From assembly GCA_965230515.1 (NCBI GenBank), contig OZ246007.1, positions 620,001-684,000 of the forward strand: a stretch of 64,000 nt of DNA, in the 5' to 3' direction. This document shows positions 28,177 to 36,299 of the stretch, piece after piece (positions within the stretch are counted from its first letter, which is position 1; each line of letters begins with the position of its first letter). Source of the stretch: JAJFKB01 sp965230515. Its GTDB lineage: Bacteria > Pseudomonadota > Gammaproteobacteria > Pseudomonadales > IMCC2047. The notes beneath the pieces are model-generated. The model was not told the origin of the DNA. It saw only the letters and a list, made by a program, of their open reading frames with translations, and ran no database searches. The position numbers and the translations under genes are program-made.

Positions 28177-28986
28177 TTAGTATGTTCTTTCACCGGTAAT
28201 TCCTTGTTCTGGCGTGACGCCACACTCTTGAAAAAATGCATGTAGATTTTCGTAGACTGTACGATATTTAGCGGCCTTTATAATTTTTGGGCTAAAGAAC
28301 AAACCAATTTCTGAGACTGATTTTGAGCCTGCCTCTCTAAAGAACATTGGCCCAATTAATGAAACCAGTGTTTTAGCTGTTTCTTTTGTTTTTGCGCTGG
28401 GCGACATATGTGAATTGATGGCCAACCTCAACGAGCCGATAATTACATCAACGACGCTACACATGTGTGATTGGCCAACGGTTGAATAATGTAAACCCAT
28501 AATATTTTTCAAGCGTTTCTCTGATGTATAGGGCATATTTCGTAGCCCAACTAAAAATTTATCTCGTAGGTGGTGATCTATTTCTTTGCCTGAAAACCTA
28601 TCAATTATTACAAGCCCAGGTGAATCAGCTCGATTAAGATAGCAATTGAAGTGAAAACAGATTCTATTAATTTCATTGAGACGGGCATCTATTGGGCTTG
28701 TAGCAATATCATGTAGGATTAGTGAAGCAAACAGTACACAATCATGTTCTATGGCAGCCTCAATTATGCCTTGCTTTAATTCTATGAATTTTTCGTGGTT
28801 TAAGTTCTCGGGGCCCGGATTGAACTTTAAAACAAACTCAGGATCGACTCCCATCTCTTTTCTTAAATCTTCAATCTTCTTATGAAGGCTCAATATTTTT
28901 GATGAGTCAACAGATACTCCTCCATAGACAAAAAAATGCCCTGGTTGTTCTTCTAAATTACTTTCATCGCAATATATCAATTGCAT
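28177..28986 (-). CDS. DUF3800-domain protein
   Basis: 269 residues from ATG 28986 (the frame is open to 29028, but MQLIYCDESN is the typical DUF3800 start). Acidic residues of the RNase-H-like fold are seen in YCDES near the N-terminus and LVIIDRFSGKE in the middle; a late HYSTVGQSHMCSVVDVIIG segment fits the conserved C-terminal region. Proteins of this family are common in mobile and defence-rich regions; their biochemical role is not settled. No partner nuclease or methylase is adjacent; the nearest neighbours are an IS element upstream and a small membrane protein downstream. Confidence 0.75.
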   Translation of the reverse strand: MQLIYCDESNLEEQPGHFFVYGGVSVDSSKILSLHKKIEDLRKEMGVDPEFVLKFNPGPENLNHEKFIELKQGIIEAAIEHDCVLFASLILHDIATSPIDARLNEINRICFHFNCYLNRADSPGLVIIDRFSGKEIDHHLRDKFLVGLRNMPYTSEKRLKNIMGLHYSTVGQSHMCSVVDVIIGSLRLAINSHMSPSAKTKETAKTLVSLIGPMFFREAGSKSVSEIGLFFSPKIIKAAKYRTVYENLHAFFQECGVTPEQGITGERTY

Positions 28987-29050
28987 GAAAATGCCTATTT
29001 CTCGGTAGCACCATAACAGTAAATCCAAAAGCCTATGGCTTTATAACACT

Positions 29051-29094
29051 TTGGCTATCTAACACGGCATCCACGCAGGATGTGAATAAGCCAA
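29051..29094. repeat. Nested hairpin upstream of the DUF3800-type gene
   Basis: TTGGCT and AGCCAA form the outer arms; GCATCC and GGATG the inner arms. ATCTAAC on the plus strand matches the RYYYAAC integron core box, but no matching GTTRRRY partner is found at a proper distance. Confidence 0.3.
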
Positions 29095-29149
29095 AAGCCT
29101 TGTGCGATCTTGGTTTCGGGGAATTAGGGGTTTTTCTGATTAAGGACAA

Positions 29150-29193
29150 AACAAGCCACCTCCTGTTTGAGAGTTACAATCCGTTGGCTTGTT
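29150..29193. repeat. Perfect 9-bp inverted repeat just outside the IS element
   Basis: AACAAGCCA (29150-29158) and TGGCTTGTT (29185-29193), 26 nt apart. It lies 44 nt left of the IS end. It may be a terminator-like hairpin or part of a mobile site. Confidence 0.4.
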
Positions 29194-29236
29194 AATATAA
29201 ACGTCTTGATTTAAAAATCAATACCTCACATGTTTC

Positions 29237-30654
29237 GCGTCTCCCCATTTTTTTATCCAGAATCGGGTATTAGCGTGCCGGTACTGGCGAACAGGTCCTC
29301 AATTAAAGGAGGTGATTTGGTTTTAGGCCGTCGCCACCAGTCATAAAAGAGACTTCCTGCTGCTGCAAACAGTTGCTGCCAGCCCATGAGTAAGCTGTAG
29401 AAAGGAAATACCAGGGGCTTATGCGGTTTCTGCCGTTTCGCTTTTTTCAACAACCGCGAACCGTCGGTTTGATGGTATGCCAGCAGCCCCCAGGCCAGGG
29501 TGGCTAATGCGATCAGATTCTGTAAAGAGGCAAACTTACGAACCAGCATCTTCTCCAGCGCAAAACCCTGTTTACTGAAACGGTAGCCCTCTTCACATGC
29601 CCAACGATCCAGATACGCCTGCATTAATCGCTCACCTTGCCTGCGCCCTCGAACAGGGCGGGTGGTCACCAATACTAACGGTTGCTGCTTGCCGTGACGT
29701 ACAACCACCATCGAGAGCCACTTACCGGGATGATCTCGTAACACCACCCGAGTGATCCCAAAACGAACCTCCTCCTTACTACGCCGCGTCAACTTACCAC
29801 GGTGCTTCAAAGGTAGATCCCGGGCAATCTGCTGTGCCGTCTTCTCGCTGTCTCGCCACAACCAGAAACGCTTGTTGTCTGCGCGCACCAGCACATCCCA
29901 TTCATCCTCAATCCAGCGTTTCCATAACACACCCCGCTCGCCTCCACGGTCGATCACCCACAGTGGGCAGGTACAGAGATAGCGCTGCACGGTTTCCATG
30001 GTATAAAGAATATCGTGGTTCTCGCTTTTATAGCTCGGCCCTGCCGTTGAGAGAAGCCGGGTTAATAGTGGAAACGTGTGACCCTGGCGGATGTCACGTG
30101 CCACAACACTCAGTAACGGATAACCGTTCACAATTTCTCCTCTACTGCCATCACGTACCCGGCATAGGCGTTCGCTTTTCTCGGCACCATCACGATTTAA
30201 ATCACCGGGATCAATGGCCAGTATCATCTCATCGGTCACTTGGGGGCCAAGCTTTCTGAGCAGCAGGTCTTCGGCGGCCCAAGTGACCTCGCTGTGTCGA
30301 CCGAGCATCCGGGACAGGCGTTTGAGGGTATGGTGTAAGTCCATCGGCTCTTTTAGGCTTCGGGCTATATCGGATAACCGGAGGCTGCCACTGGTGAGTA
30401 TGCCCAGGGTCGCTTCGGCCACCAGTTTACGCACGGGGCGCGAAACATCACATTGATCGGTCCAATGGGTTAAACGGGCTTTCCATTTGCGGCGTTCTCT
30501 GGCATCGTTAGACATCGGGGTTTTCCTTCGGATTCAATACGTTAGTGGTAACGCCATTTTATCCGATTGAGAGCCCCGATTCCTTTATAATGCCATGATT
30601 TTTTCTGCGATTTCAGAAGGTTAGAAAATAGCGCGCTAAAAAATGGGGAGACGC
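29237..30654 (-). mobile_element. IS4-family insertion sequence, apparently complete
   Basis: 1418 bp with terminal inverted repeats of 17 bp: GCGTCTCCCCATTTTTT at 29237-29253 and its reverse complement at 30638-30654. It holds one transposase gene on the minus strand. I could not find a convincing target-site duplication in the flanks (left ...CACATGTTTC, right TAGCTTACATG...), so the flanks may have rearranged after insertion or the ends may be slightly different. Confidence 0.85.
29253..30515 (-). CDS. IS4-family DDE transposase
   Basis: 420 residues, intact. The DDE acidic residues are visible in LAIDPGDLNRDGAEKS, WVIDRGGERG and the C-terminal DRWACEEGYRFSKQG, which contains the Y...R...E arrangement typical of IS4 transposases. 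The N-terminus has a helical DNA-binding region (RKWKARLTHWTDQCDVSRPV). The stop lies within the left inverted repeat zone and the start 122 nt inside the right end, as expected for a one-gene IS. High content of Arg/Trp and richer GC than neighbouring genes suggest recent arrival. Confidence 0.92.
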   Translation of the reverse strand: MSNDARERRKWKARLTHWTDQCDVSRPVRKLVAEATLGILTSGSLRLSDIARSLKEPMDLHHTLKRLSRMLGRHSEVTWAAEDLLLRKLGPQVTDEMILAIDPGDLNRDGAEKSERLCRVRDGSRGEIVNGYPLLSVVARDIRQGHTFPLLTRLLSTAGPSYKSENHDILYTMETVQRYLCTCPLWVIDRGGERGVLWKRWIEDEWDVLVRADNKRFWLWRDSEKTAQQIARDLPLKHRGKLTRRSKEEVRFGITRVVLRDHPGKWLSMVVVRHGKQQPLVLVTTRPVRGRRQGERLMQAYLDRWACEEGYRFSKQGFALEKMLVRKFASLQNLIALATLAWGLLAYHQTDGSRLLKKAKRQKPHKPLVFPFYSLLMGWQQLFAAAGSLFYDWWRRPKTKSPPLIEDLFASTGTLIPDSG

Positions 30655-31021
30655 TAGCTTACATGCTCTCTTCAGTGTTATAGAGCCGGTGGCTCGTGAA
30701 AACGGGTTTCGACAGGGGTGAGTACCCCAAAAACCAGAGGCAGCGAGCAATAAAATGTTTCAAATCAATGTCTTACACGTAGCAGGCGCATCACAAAGAA
30801 TGAGCGTCTGTTAACAGGCGTTAAACGGAAGTCAGACGATATGAAATCCTTTCTGTTACGATGTGAGATCAAATCCGGGGGCATTCCTCTCGGGCCTCCC
30901 TCCCCCTCATCCTAACCTTCTCCCCGTGAGGGAGAAGGGATTTAAAGCGTGTGCTTCTCGTCTTAAGTCAGAAACTGAGAGCCTTTTTGGCAAACCCGAT
31001 CTATTTCGGATCGGATCTGAT
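30655..31021. other. Non-coding region right of the IS element
   Basis: No credible gene. It contains GAGCC-GGTG-GGCTC-like pairing near 30685, a palindromic CTGTTAACAG near 30812, a REP-like hairpin at 30916-30938 and many purine-rich tracts. It separates the IS from the end of the mut operon. Confidence 0.4.
30916..30938. repeat. REP-like hairpin
   Basis: CCTTCTCCC (30916-30924) and GGGAGAAGG (30930-30938) around a CGTGA loop, preceded by CCCCCTCATCCTAA. This kind of CCCTCA-CCTAA-CTCCC block is a frequent intergenic repeat in proteobacteria. It could protect the 3' end of the mut operon transcript. Confidence 0.6.
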
Positions 31022-32593
31022 CTACTCCTCCGACAACTCCCGCTTTAACGCATCTTTGTTAATCTGGTTTTTATCGCTCTGTACTAACGGCAGAAACCGT
31101 TTATAGATCACCCGGCCCGGAATCATATAGGACGCCAGGTGCTTTTTGAGTTCAAACAGTATCTCTTTTTCCGGAATTTCGCTCGATGCGGAGTACACCA
31201 TGACAATCTCTTCTTCGATTGCCTCATCTTCCATTCCAAAAACAGCACACTGCTCGATTTGCGGAATATTCTTTGCCACCACTGATTCAACTTCATAGGG
31301 GGAAACCCTGAAACCACGGGTTTTGATCATATTGTCATGACGCGAGACAAAGTAGAAGTAGCCCTCTTCATCCTTGTAAACGTAATCTCCTGATGCCACA
31401 ACAATCTCATCGGTAAGCTGTCCTTCCAGATTCACTACATCTTTCAGTATTTGCACCGACTTAAAGCGCTCCGCGGTTTCCTGCGGAGCATTCCAGAATC
31501 CCCGATAGATATAGCCTCCACGATGAATCAGCTCACCCACCTCTCGTGGTGCGCACTCCTTACCCTCCTCATTGATCACATATAGCTCGACATCCGGAAT
31601 GGGTTTGCCTATGGAATCGGGCCTGATCAACACCTGATCAGGGTCCAGGTAGGTGGAACGGAACGCCTCGGTCAAACCATGCATGGAGTAAAAATCTGCG
31701 TTGCGGAACGTATTTTTACAGTCATTAATCATTTTCAATGTGACATTACCACCCGAAGAGGTAATGGTTTTGACATGATCAAACAATTCAGCACCGGGAA
31801 TTCGGCTTGCGTCCTCATCAAACATCTGTGAAATATTAACCGGCATGAGTGGCAAAACTGTTACCTGGTCATCAATCAGGTGATTGAAAAAATCGACTGG
31901 CAGAATAAAACGATGCAGGGCGAGTGTCGCCTTTTTATAGAGCGCGCAAAATATCTGGTTCAAACCATAATCGAGGTTGAAGATCAGCAACCCTGAGATA
32001 ACATCCTCTTCCTCCAGATTCAGATATTGGGAAACAACACGCGCCGAATCGATCAGATTTCGATGTGAAAGCACAATCCCCTTGGGTGTCCCGGTCAGAC
32101 CGAACGAATATGTGATCACCGCATTATCATGGCCGTTTATGTCACAGGCATAGGGTTTGTTGTAGTACTTGAAAATCTCCTCAAAAGAGGCGATCTCTTT
32201 GTTGGTTGTTTCATAGGAGATAATATGTCCGTCAAACTCAATCTCCTCGATACTCTCCAGCTTGAGCCGGTCAGTGATAATACAGCTGATACCGCAATCG
32301 CCGATAATATATTCCACCTGCTCTGGTTTAAGCAGGCGCGTTAAGGGCACCAGGATGTAATCGGTGGACAGTATCGCCAGAATCGCGACGACCTGCTCAA
32401 TACTCTTGTTTGAATAGATGCCGACACGTGAACCTTTAGGCAATCCCAATTCATTTAAATAAAAGGCGACCTGGTTAACTTTGGTGAACAGCTCTGAATA
32501 GGTCAAACCGGTTTCATCAAAAACCAATGCAGTTTTATCCGAGTGCGTTTCAGCCGCTCGTTCGATTAACGTTCGTATACAGTTTATTGACAT
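31022..32593 (-). CDS. Stand-alone AMP-forming acyl/aminoacyl ligase of the mut operon
   Basis: 523 residues, ANL superfamily. Motifs: P-loop TYSFGLTGTPKG (SFGL instead of the usual TSGS/T), DFYSMHGLTEA (A5), ASGDYVYKDEEGYFYF (A7) and SRHDNMIKTRGFRVSPYEVE (A8), with the catalytic lysine probably in NQINKDALKREL at the end. It adenylates a carboxylate and transfers it to CoA or a carrier thiol. It overlaps mutL by 10 nt and is last in the operon, so 3-methylaspartate or a product of it is the likely substrate (inference). VinN of vicenistatin synthesis has this logic. Ligases of exosortase-linked clusters are also similar in size, but no exosortase genes are here. Confidence 0.8.
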   Translation of the reverse strand: MSINCIRTLIERAAETHSDKTALVFDETGLTYSELFTKVNQVAFYLNELGLPKGSRVGIYSNKSIEQVVAILAILSTDYILVPLTRLLKPEQVEYIIGDCGISCIITDRLKLESIEEIEFDGHIISYETTNKEIASFEEIFKYYNKPYACDINGHDNAVITYSFGLTGTPKGIVLSHRNLIDSARVVSQYLNLEEEDVISGLLIFNLDYGLNQIFCALYKKATLALHRFILPVDFFNHLIDDQVTVLPLMPVNISQMFDEDASRIPGAELFDHVKTITSSGGNVTLKMINDCKNTFRNADFYSMHGLTEAFRSTYLDPDQVLIRPDSIGKPIPDVELYVINEEGKECAPREVGELIHRGGYIYRGFWNAPQETAERFKSVQILKDVVNLEGQLTDEIVVASGDYVYKDEEGYFYFVSRHDNMIKTRGFRVSPYEVESVVAKNIPQIEQCAVFGMEDEAIEEEIVMVYSASSEIPEKEILFELKKHLASYMIPGRVIYKRFLPLVQSDKNQINKDALKRELSEE

Positions 32594-33789
32594 ACGGCCT
32601 CCCCTTCCGCTCCCAGCGTCCAGATATCGTAATTGCTGTCCATTATGGCAGCGGGTTTATGTTCCGACCCAAGAATCTTTTTGTAGAAAAATGCAATAAT
32701 ATCTTCCACCTCGTCAAGACTGAGCACTTTGGTTACCCCACCTGTGATGACAATTGAATTCACCACTAGCAATTTAAGATTAATGTACGCTTTTCGATAA
32801 TGTGAAATCTTGCAAAGCACCAGAAAGATAGCCAGTTGCATCAAAATCCTGGTCGCCTTTTCGCTCTGCTCTTCAAAGATATTTTCCGTAACTTTCAGAT
32901 GCATCAACAACTCATAAACAAATTCATTATTCTGCGCCGCGAAGATCAACGACTGTTTCGACTTGTATACGCCGAGCTTCTTAAACACCAAGCGGTCATA
33001 TTCGTTTTCCGTGACTATGTTGTCATCCACCACCAGATCTTTGGAATAGTGGATATCGGTAGTGGCACCACCAATGTCCAGCAGGATAAAGGGGTTGACC
33101 ACAGACAGTTTGGCATCGATATAGGGAAGCGCCTTATTAACGATATAGGGTGTCGAATAGATCTGATTGGCCGTTATATCATAGAGGTGCTTGATATCCT
33201 CCTTGCCTTCAATATCCTGCTGATAAAGATTGGTCAGATACTCCTTCAGGTGCTCTTCAACGATGTGCAAACGGTCATCGATGATATTCGGTAGCACCGC
33301 AACATTCGGGACGTTTTCCTGTACTGATAGTGCATCCTGTTTGCTACCGACAAATACGATATTGGAGTAGCTCAGCTTCACCAGGTAACTATAGAGTTTC
33401 TCAGAAAAAAGGTTCGCATGGCTGTCGATACCACCGACCACAATCACCACATCCACCAGGTCGCTGGGAATGGAGTACTCTTCGATATTCTGGTAAAGAA
33501 TGGTATCGATAATATTGATACCTGAATTAAAAGCGATATTGGTGGCATATTTAATCGAAAAAGAGTGCGTCAGGCCGATAATCAATGCACTCAAACCACC
33601 ATTGGCAGATGAGCATATCTGCACATTCTCTTTGTCAAACTGCTGAATGGTCTGACCACACTTGCTCATCAGGTCATCCAGCACGTCTCTGTTAAAATCC
33701 CTGAAATGCTGTTCAATCGACTCCTGAGTGCTTATCTTGAAATAGGTGCTGCCCACATCGATCAACAGTTTTTTGTTAGCATCGCTCAT
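32584..33789 (-). CDS. mutL: Glutamate mutase accessory protein MutL/GlmL (ASKHA ATPase)
   Basis: 401 residues. The actin/Hsp70-like phosphate loops are clear: KKLLIDVGSTYFKIST at the start and FILLDIGGATTDIHYS near 240-255, with VVIVVGGIDSHAN and IVITGGVTKVL in between and after. GlmL proteins accompany coenzyme-B12 glutamate mutases and are thought to reactivate the holoenzyme by exchanging damaged cobalamin. It is somewhat shorter than clostridial GlmL. The start ATG overlaps the mutE stop as ATGA and the end overlaps the ligase start by 10 nt. It is unrelated to the DNA-repair protein of the same name. Confidence 0.88.
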   Translation of the reverse strand: MSDANKKLLIDVGSTYFKISTQESIEQHFRDFNRDVLDDLMSKCGQTIQQFDKENVQICSSANGGLSALIIGLTHSFSIKYATNIAFNSGINIIDTILYQNIEEYSIPSDLVDVVIVVGGIDSHANLFSEKLYSYLVKLSYSNIVFVGSKQDALSVQENVPNVAVLPNIIDDRLHIVEEHLKEYLTNLYQQDIEGKEDIKHLYDITANQIYSTPYIVNKALPYIDAKLSVVNPFILLDIGGATTDIHYSKDLVVDDNIVTENEYDRLVFKKLGVYKSKQSLIFAAQNNEFVYELLMHLKVTENIFEEQSEKATRILMQLAIFLVLCKISHYRKAYINLKLLVVNSIVITGGVTKVLSLDEVEDIIAFFYKKILGSEHKPAAIMDSNYDIWTLGAEGEAVCQ

Positions 33790-35150
33790 TGCATAATGCC
33801 TATATCGTGAATAATGTCATTGACGATACTCGTTGTGTCCTTGTTCAGGTCACAATGCGATTTCTCATACTCAAAACAGCGATCCGGAATCGGCACATTA
33901 CCACGATCAATAATTCGAATATTTTTGCTGGCATCCCGAATGGTAATCATCTCGTTGCGGTTAATGATATGGGGTGAAAAAGGTACATCAATAATCCCGT
34001 TCTTAATCGAATTGAAAATCTTGCGCCACAGGGTATCAGCAGGATCATTAAATACTGCCTCCATAATGGCCTTGACCTCCAGCGATAGAATCTCCTCTTC
34101 CTGCTCATCCACCACCGTTGGCAAGCCGCTAAGAATGCGCAATGTGTACTGGGTATCCGCGACTGTCTTGGCATTCGCCTCTTTGGTCGGGATACCGGTC
34201 GCTTCCTCGCGGGTTTTGGTGATGATTTTATCCGCACCCACCATCGAAGCAATAACCGTCGACATATTGATTAATTGTTCAGCGTAATCCTTATTGGTCG
34301 GAAATGCGCCCATCCATTGATGGTAAACCAGGTGTATCGATGCGTCAGCGCAACCAATCTGCTCAGCGTAGTATTTCGCCATTTTTTTAATCACTGCGCC
34401 GGTCACAATATCCTGGTTCATCGAGCCCTGCTGGGAAAAGGACACGGAAAATGACTTTACACCCTCCTCCAGAGAAAGCAGCATCTCCAGCAATTGAATC
34501 ACAATGGTAATAGCCGGTGGCACCAGAGTAGCTGTGAGCGGACCAAAGGACTCCCGGTTGATCGGCTTGTTCAACAGGGAGTAGTTCGCACAAACCCGCT
34601 CCACATATTTCCAGTACAGAAACGCCTTATCCAGAGGGAAATTTTTTGAATAGGGCAACAGATAGGTAATCGGTCCACCCTCTATCTCAAATATCCCGGA
34701 TGCGATCGCAGTTTCGATCAGCAACCTGGCATCAGGTGTGCCATGCCTGAGGCTGACCGGCTTGTTAAAGTGTGTGATCATCTTGCGAGTAGTACGGTAA
34801 CCATGGTTAACCAGTGGATAGCCGTTAAGCATATCCATCTCATTCTCTTCGCTCAGCCGCAGCATTTTCTGCGCGGTGCCGTAATCGTTAAGGCGAGTAT
34901 TGGAATCAATAGTCAAAGGCAGCACATCAACATTGGCATCCACAAAAAACTCATACAGGGCAAACTGTTGTTTGTAGGTGGGAAAACCACCCCGAGGCTG
35001 AACCAGCATCTTTTCTTTGTTATTGAAATGATGGGAGATAAACAGCTCCGGACTGGCGCTTTTGACAAACGCTTCCACCTCTTCAAAATCAAAGGCATCC
35101 ACATACTCATTACCGAGAATTATTTCTCTCTCTTCCTGCAGAAGACTCAT
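33786..35150 (-). CDS. mutE: Glutamate mutase epsilon subunit (methylaspartate mutase E)
   Basis: 454 residues (clostridial GlmE about 483). The catalytic TIM-barrel subunit of coenzyme-B12-dependent glutamate mutase, which interconverts L-glutamate and (2S,3S)-3-methylaspartate. Family stretches: LVQPRGGFPTYKQQF near 48-62, NGYPLVNHGYRTTRKM near 109-124, SLRHGTPDARLLIETA near 133-148 and EGGPITYLLPYSKNFPL. The glutamate-binding arginines fall in these stretches. It starts 9 nt after mutS, with AGGA seven bases upstream. No methylaspartate ammonia-lyase is adjacent, unlike fermentation operons. Confidence 0.93.
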   Translation of the reverse strand: MSLLQEEREIILGNEYVDAFDFEEVEAFVKSASPELFISHHFNNKEKMLVQPRGGFPTYKQQFALYEFFVDANVDVLPLTIDSNTRLNDYGTAQKMLRLSEENEMDMLNGYPLVNHGYRTTRKMITHFNKPVSLRHGTPDARLLIETAIASGIFEIEGGPITYLLPYSKNFPLDKAFLYWKYVERVCANYSLLNKPINRESFGPLTATLVPPAITIVIQLLEMLLSLEEGVKSFSVSFSQQGSMNQDIVTGAVIKKMAKYYAEQIGCADASIHLVYHQWMGAFPTNKDYAEQLINMSTVIASMVGADKIITKTREEATGIPTKEANAKTVADTQYTLRILSGLPTVVDEQEEEILSLEVKAIMEAVFNDPADTLWRKIFNSIKNGIIDVPFSPHIINRNEMITIRDASKNIRIIDRGNVPIPDRCFEYEKSHCDLNKDTTSIVNDIIHDIGIMQ

Positions 35151-35159
35151 TACCAGATC

Positions 35160-35567
35160 CTAATCTCTATGCTCTAAAAAGGCTTCCAGCGAATCAAGCC
35201 CGGTATTCAGGTCCACCTGGTGGCACACCAGATCAAACCCATAGCGTTTGTATTTTTTTTCAATCTCATCAGCCTTGCCGCTACCCACCGTTAAATTACC
35301 ACCAATCATCATCACCAGATTATCGAGTCCCTTGTATTTGGCTTTCAGCGTACGCACCTCACGACTCCAGCCCTCTGCCTCACCATTTAACGAGGAAATC
35401 AACAAAACTTCTGCACCCGTTTCCACCACTGCATCAAAAAACTCTTCCAGATGAGTATTGACCCCCAGATTGAATACCTCAAATCCGCGCGCATGCAGGG
35501 AGAGTTCCATCAGCCGATTGGCCACTACATGGATATCGTTGCCCACCACACCTGTTACTACCTTCAT
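35160..35567 (-). CDS. mutS: Glutamate mutase sigma subunit (cobalamin-binding)
   Basis: 135 residues, a B12-binding Rossmann-like domain. The lower axial ligand motif DxHxxG appears as D11-I-H13-V-V-A16: the Asp and His are kept but the Gly is Ala. The later signature SSLNGEAEGW replaces the usual SSLYGQGE-like loop, and MIGGNLTVGSGK is conserved. It pairs with MutE to form the active mutase. First gene of the four-gene operon; the ribosome binding site before its ATG is weak. It is unrelated to mismatch-repair MutS. Confidence 0.88.
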   Translation of the reverse strand: MKVVTGVVGNDIHVVANRLMELSLHARGFEVFNLGVNTHLEEFFDAVVETGAEVLLISSLNGEAEGWSREVRTLKAKYKGLDNLVMMIGGNLTVGSGKADEIEKKYKRYGFDLVCHQVDLNTGLDSLEAFLEHRD

Positions 35568-35767
35568 CTAATACCGTCTAATCTTTAGGGGTTGTTATTT
35601 CCCGCAGCGCACTGCGCATTCGCAACCCAATTCAAATCGGATAATTCGACTAACTGCCAAAAGAGAAAAGTCAGCCGCTCCCGCCATTGTCCGCCACCTG
35701 ATGCGGCAATTGCATTTTTTTCACAAAGCGGGTAATGATACAAAAAAACCGTGAAGAAATCCGGTTA

Positions 35768-35773
35768 TATAAT
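35768..35773 (+). promoter_or_regulatory. Likely -10 box for the second RraA-like gene
   Basis: TATAAT at 35768-35773, 41 nt before the ATG at 35814; AGGAAA at 35802-35808 is the ribosome binding site. No clear -35 match. The 246-nt gap between the divergent mutS and this gene shows no cobalamin riboswitch features that I can recognise. Confidence 0.5.
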
Positions 35774-35813
35774 GCTAAAATGCCCGGGATTTTTTCAGCC
35801 ACAGGAAAGTATT

Positions 35814-36293
35814 ATGGAAGTTTTTACCGCAGATATCTGCGACGAGCATAGCGACAAAGTGAATGTACTGGGTCCGGGATTCCAGAACTATGGAGGAGCG
35901 GGCCGGTGTCAGGGTGAAATTGTCACTATCAAACTGGATAACAACAATACTGACCTGATTACATTATTAAGGGATGAAGACGGAAGCGGCAAAGTAGTCG
36001 TGGTCGACGTGGATAGTGCATACTATGCGGTGGTCGGCGAAAACCTGATGAAATTTGCTCACCAGAACAACTATGCCGGTATCGTCATCAATGGCTATGT
36101 CAGGGATACCTATCAGATCAAGGATATCCCTGTCGCTTTGTACGCACTGGGCACCTGCTCACGTAAATCCATCCCGGTTACACAGGGCGAAAGAAATATC
36201 CCACTCTCATTCGGCGGCATCAAGTTCAAACCCGGTGATTATCTTTATGCCGACACCGATGGCGTAATTGTTTGTGCGGAAAAGATTGTATAA
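35814..36293 (+). CDS. Diverged RraA-family protein (RraA-like / HMG-aldolase fold)
   Basis: 159 residues from ATG 35814 (MEVFTADICDEHSDKVNVLG), matching the RraA N-terminal pattern; the frame extends to 35751 without support. It is about as long as true RraA (14538-15026) but clearly diverged: VVVDVDSAYYAVVGENL replaces VVDGGASLRRALLGDM, while NGYVRDTYQIKDIPVAL and GGIKFKPGDYLYADTDGVIV keep the fold's marks, including an Arg-Asp pair used by aldolases/decarboxylases of this fold. Divergent from the glutamate mutase operon, so it may act in the same pathway, for example on a branched oxo-acid (inference). Confidence 0.8.
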   Translation: MEVFTADICDEHSDKVNVLGPGFQNYGGAGRCQGEIVTIKLDNNNTDLITLLRDEDGSGKVVVVDVDSAYYAVVGENLMKFAHQNNYAGIVINGYVRDTYQIKDIPVALYALGTCSRKSIPVTQGERNIPLSFGGIKFKPGDYLYADTDGVIVCAEKIV

Positions 36294-36299
36294 CGGAAT

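Noticed and set aside
30800..30830. CTGTTAACAGGCGTTAAAC as an integron attachment site
   Set aside because: GTTAAAC fits the core consensus but there is no matching partner box or bulged hairpin; the sequence is also a simple palindrome that can occur by chance.
33330..33512. 60-residue plus-strand frame within mutL
   Set aside because: Antisense to a well-supported coding region with no start signals.
35568..35813. Possible cobalamin riboswitch upstream of the B12-dependent mutase
   Set aside because: No B12-box or conserved core could be found on either strand; some GC-rich pairing exists but does not fit the class.
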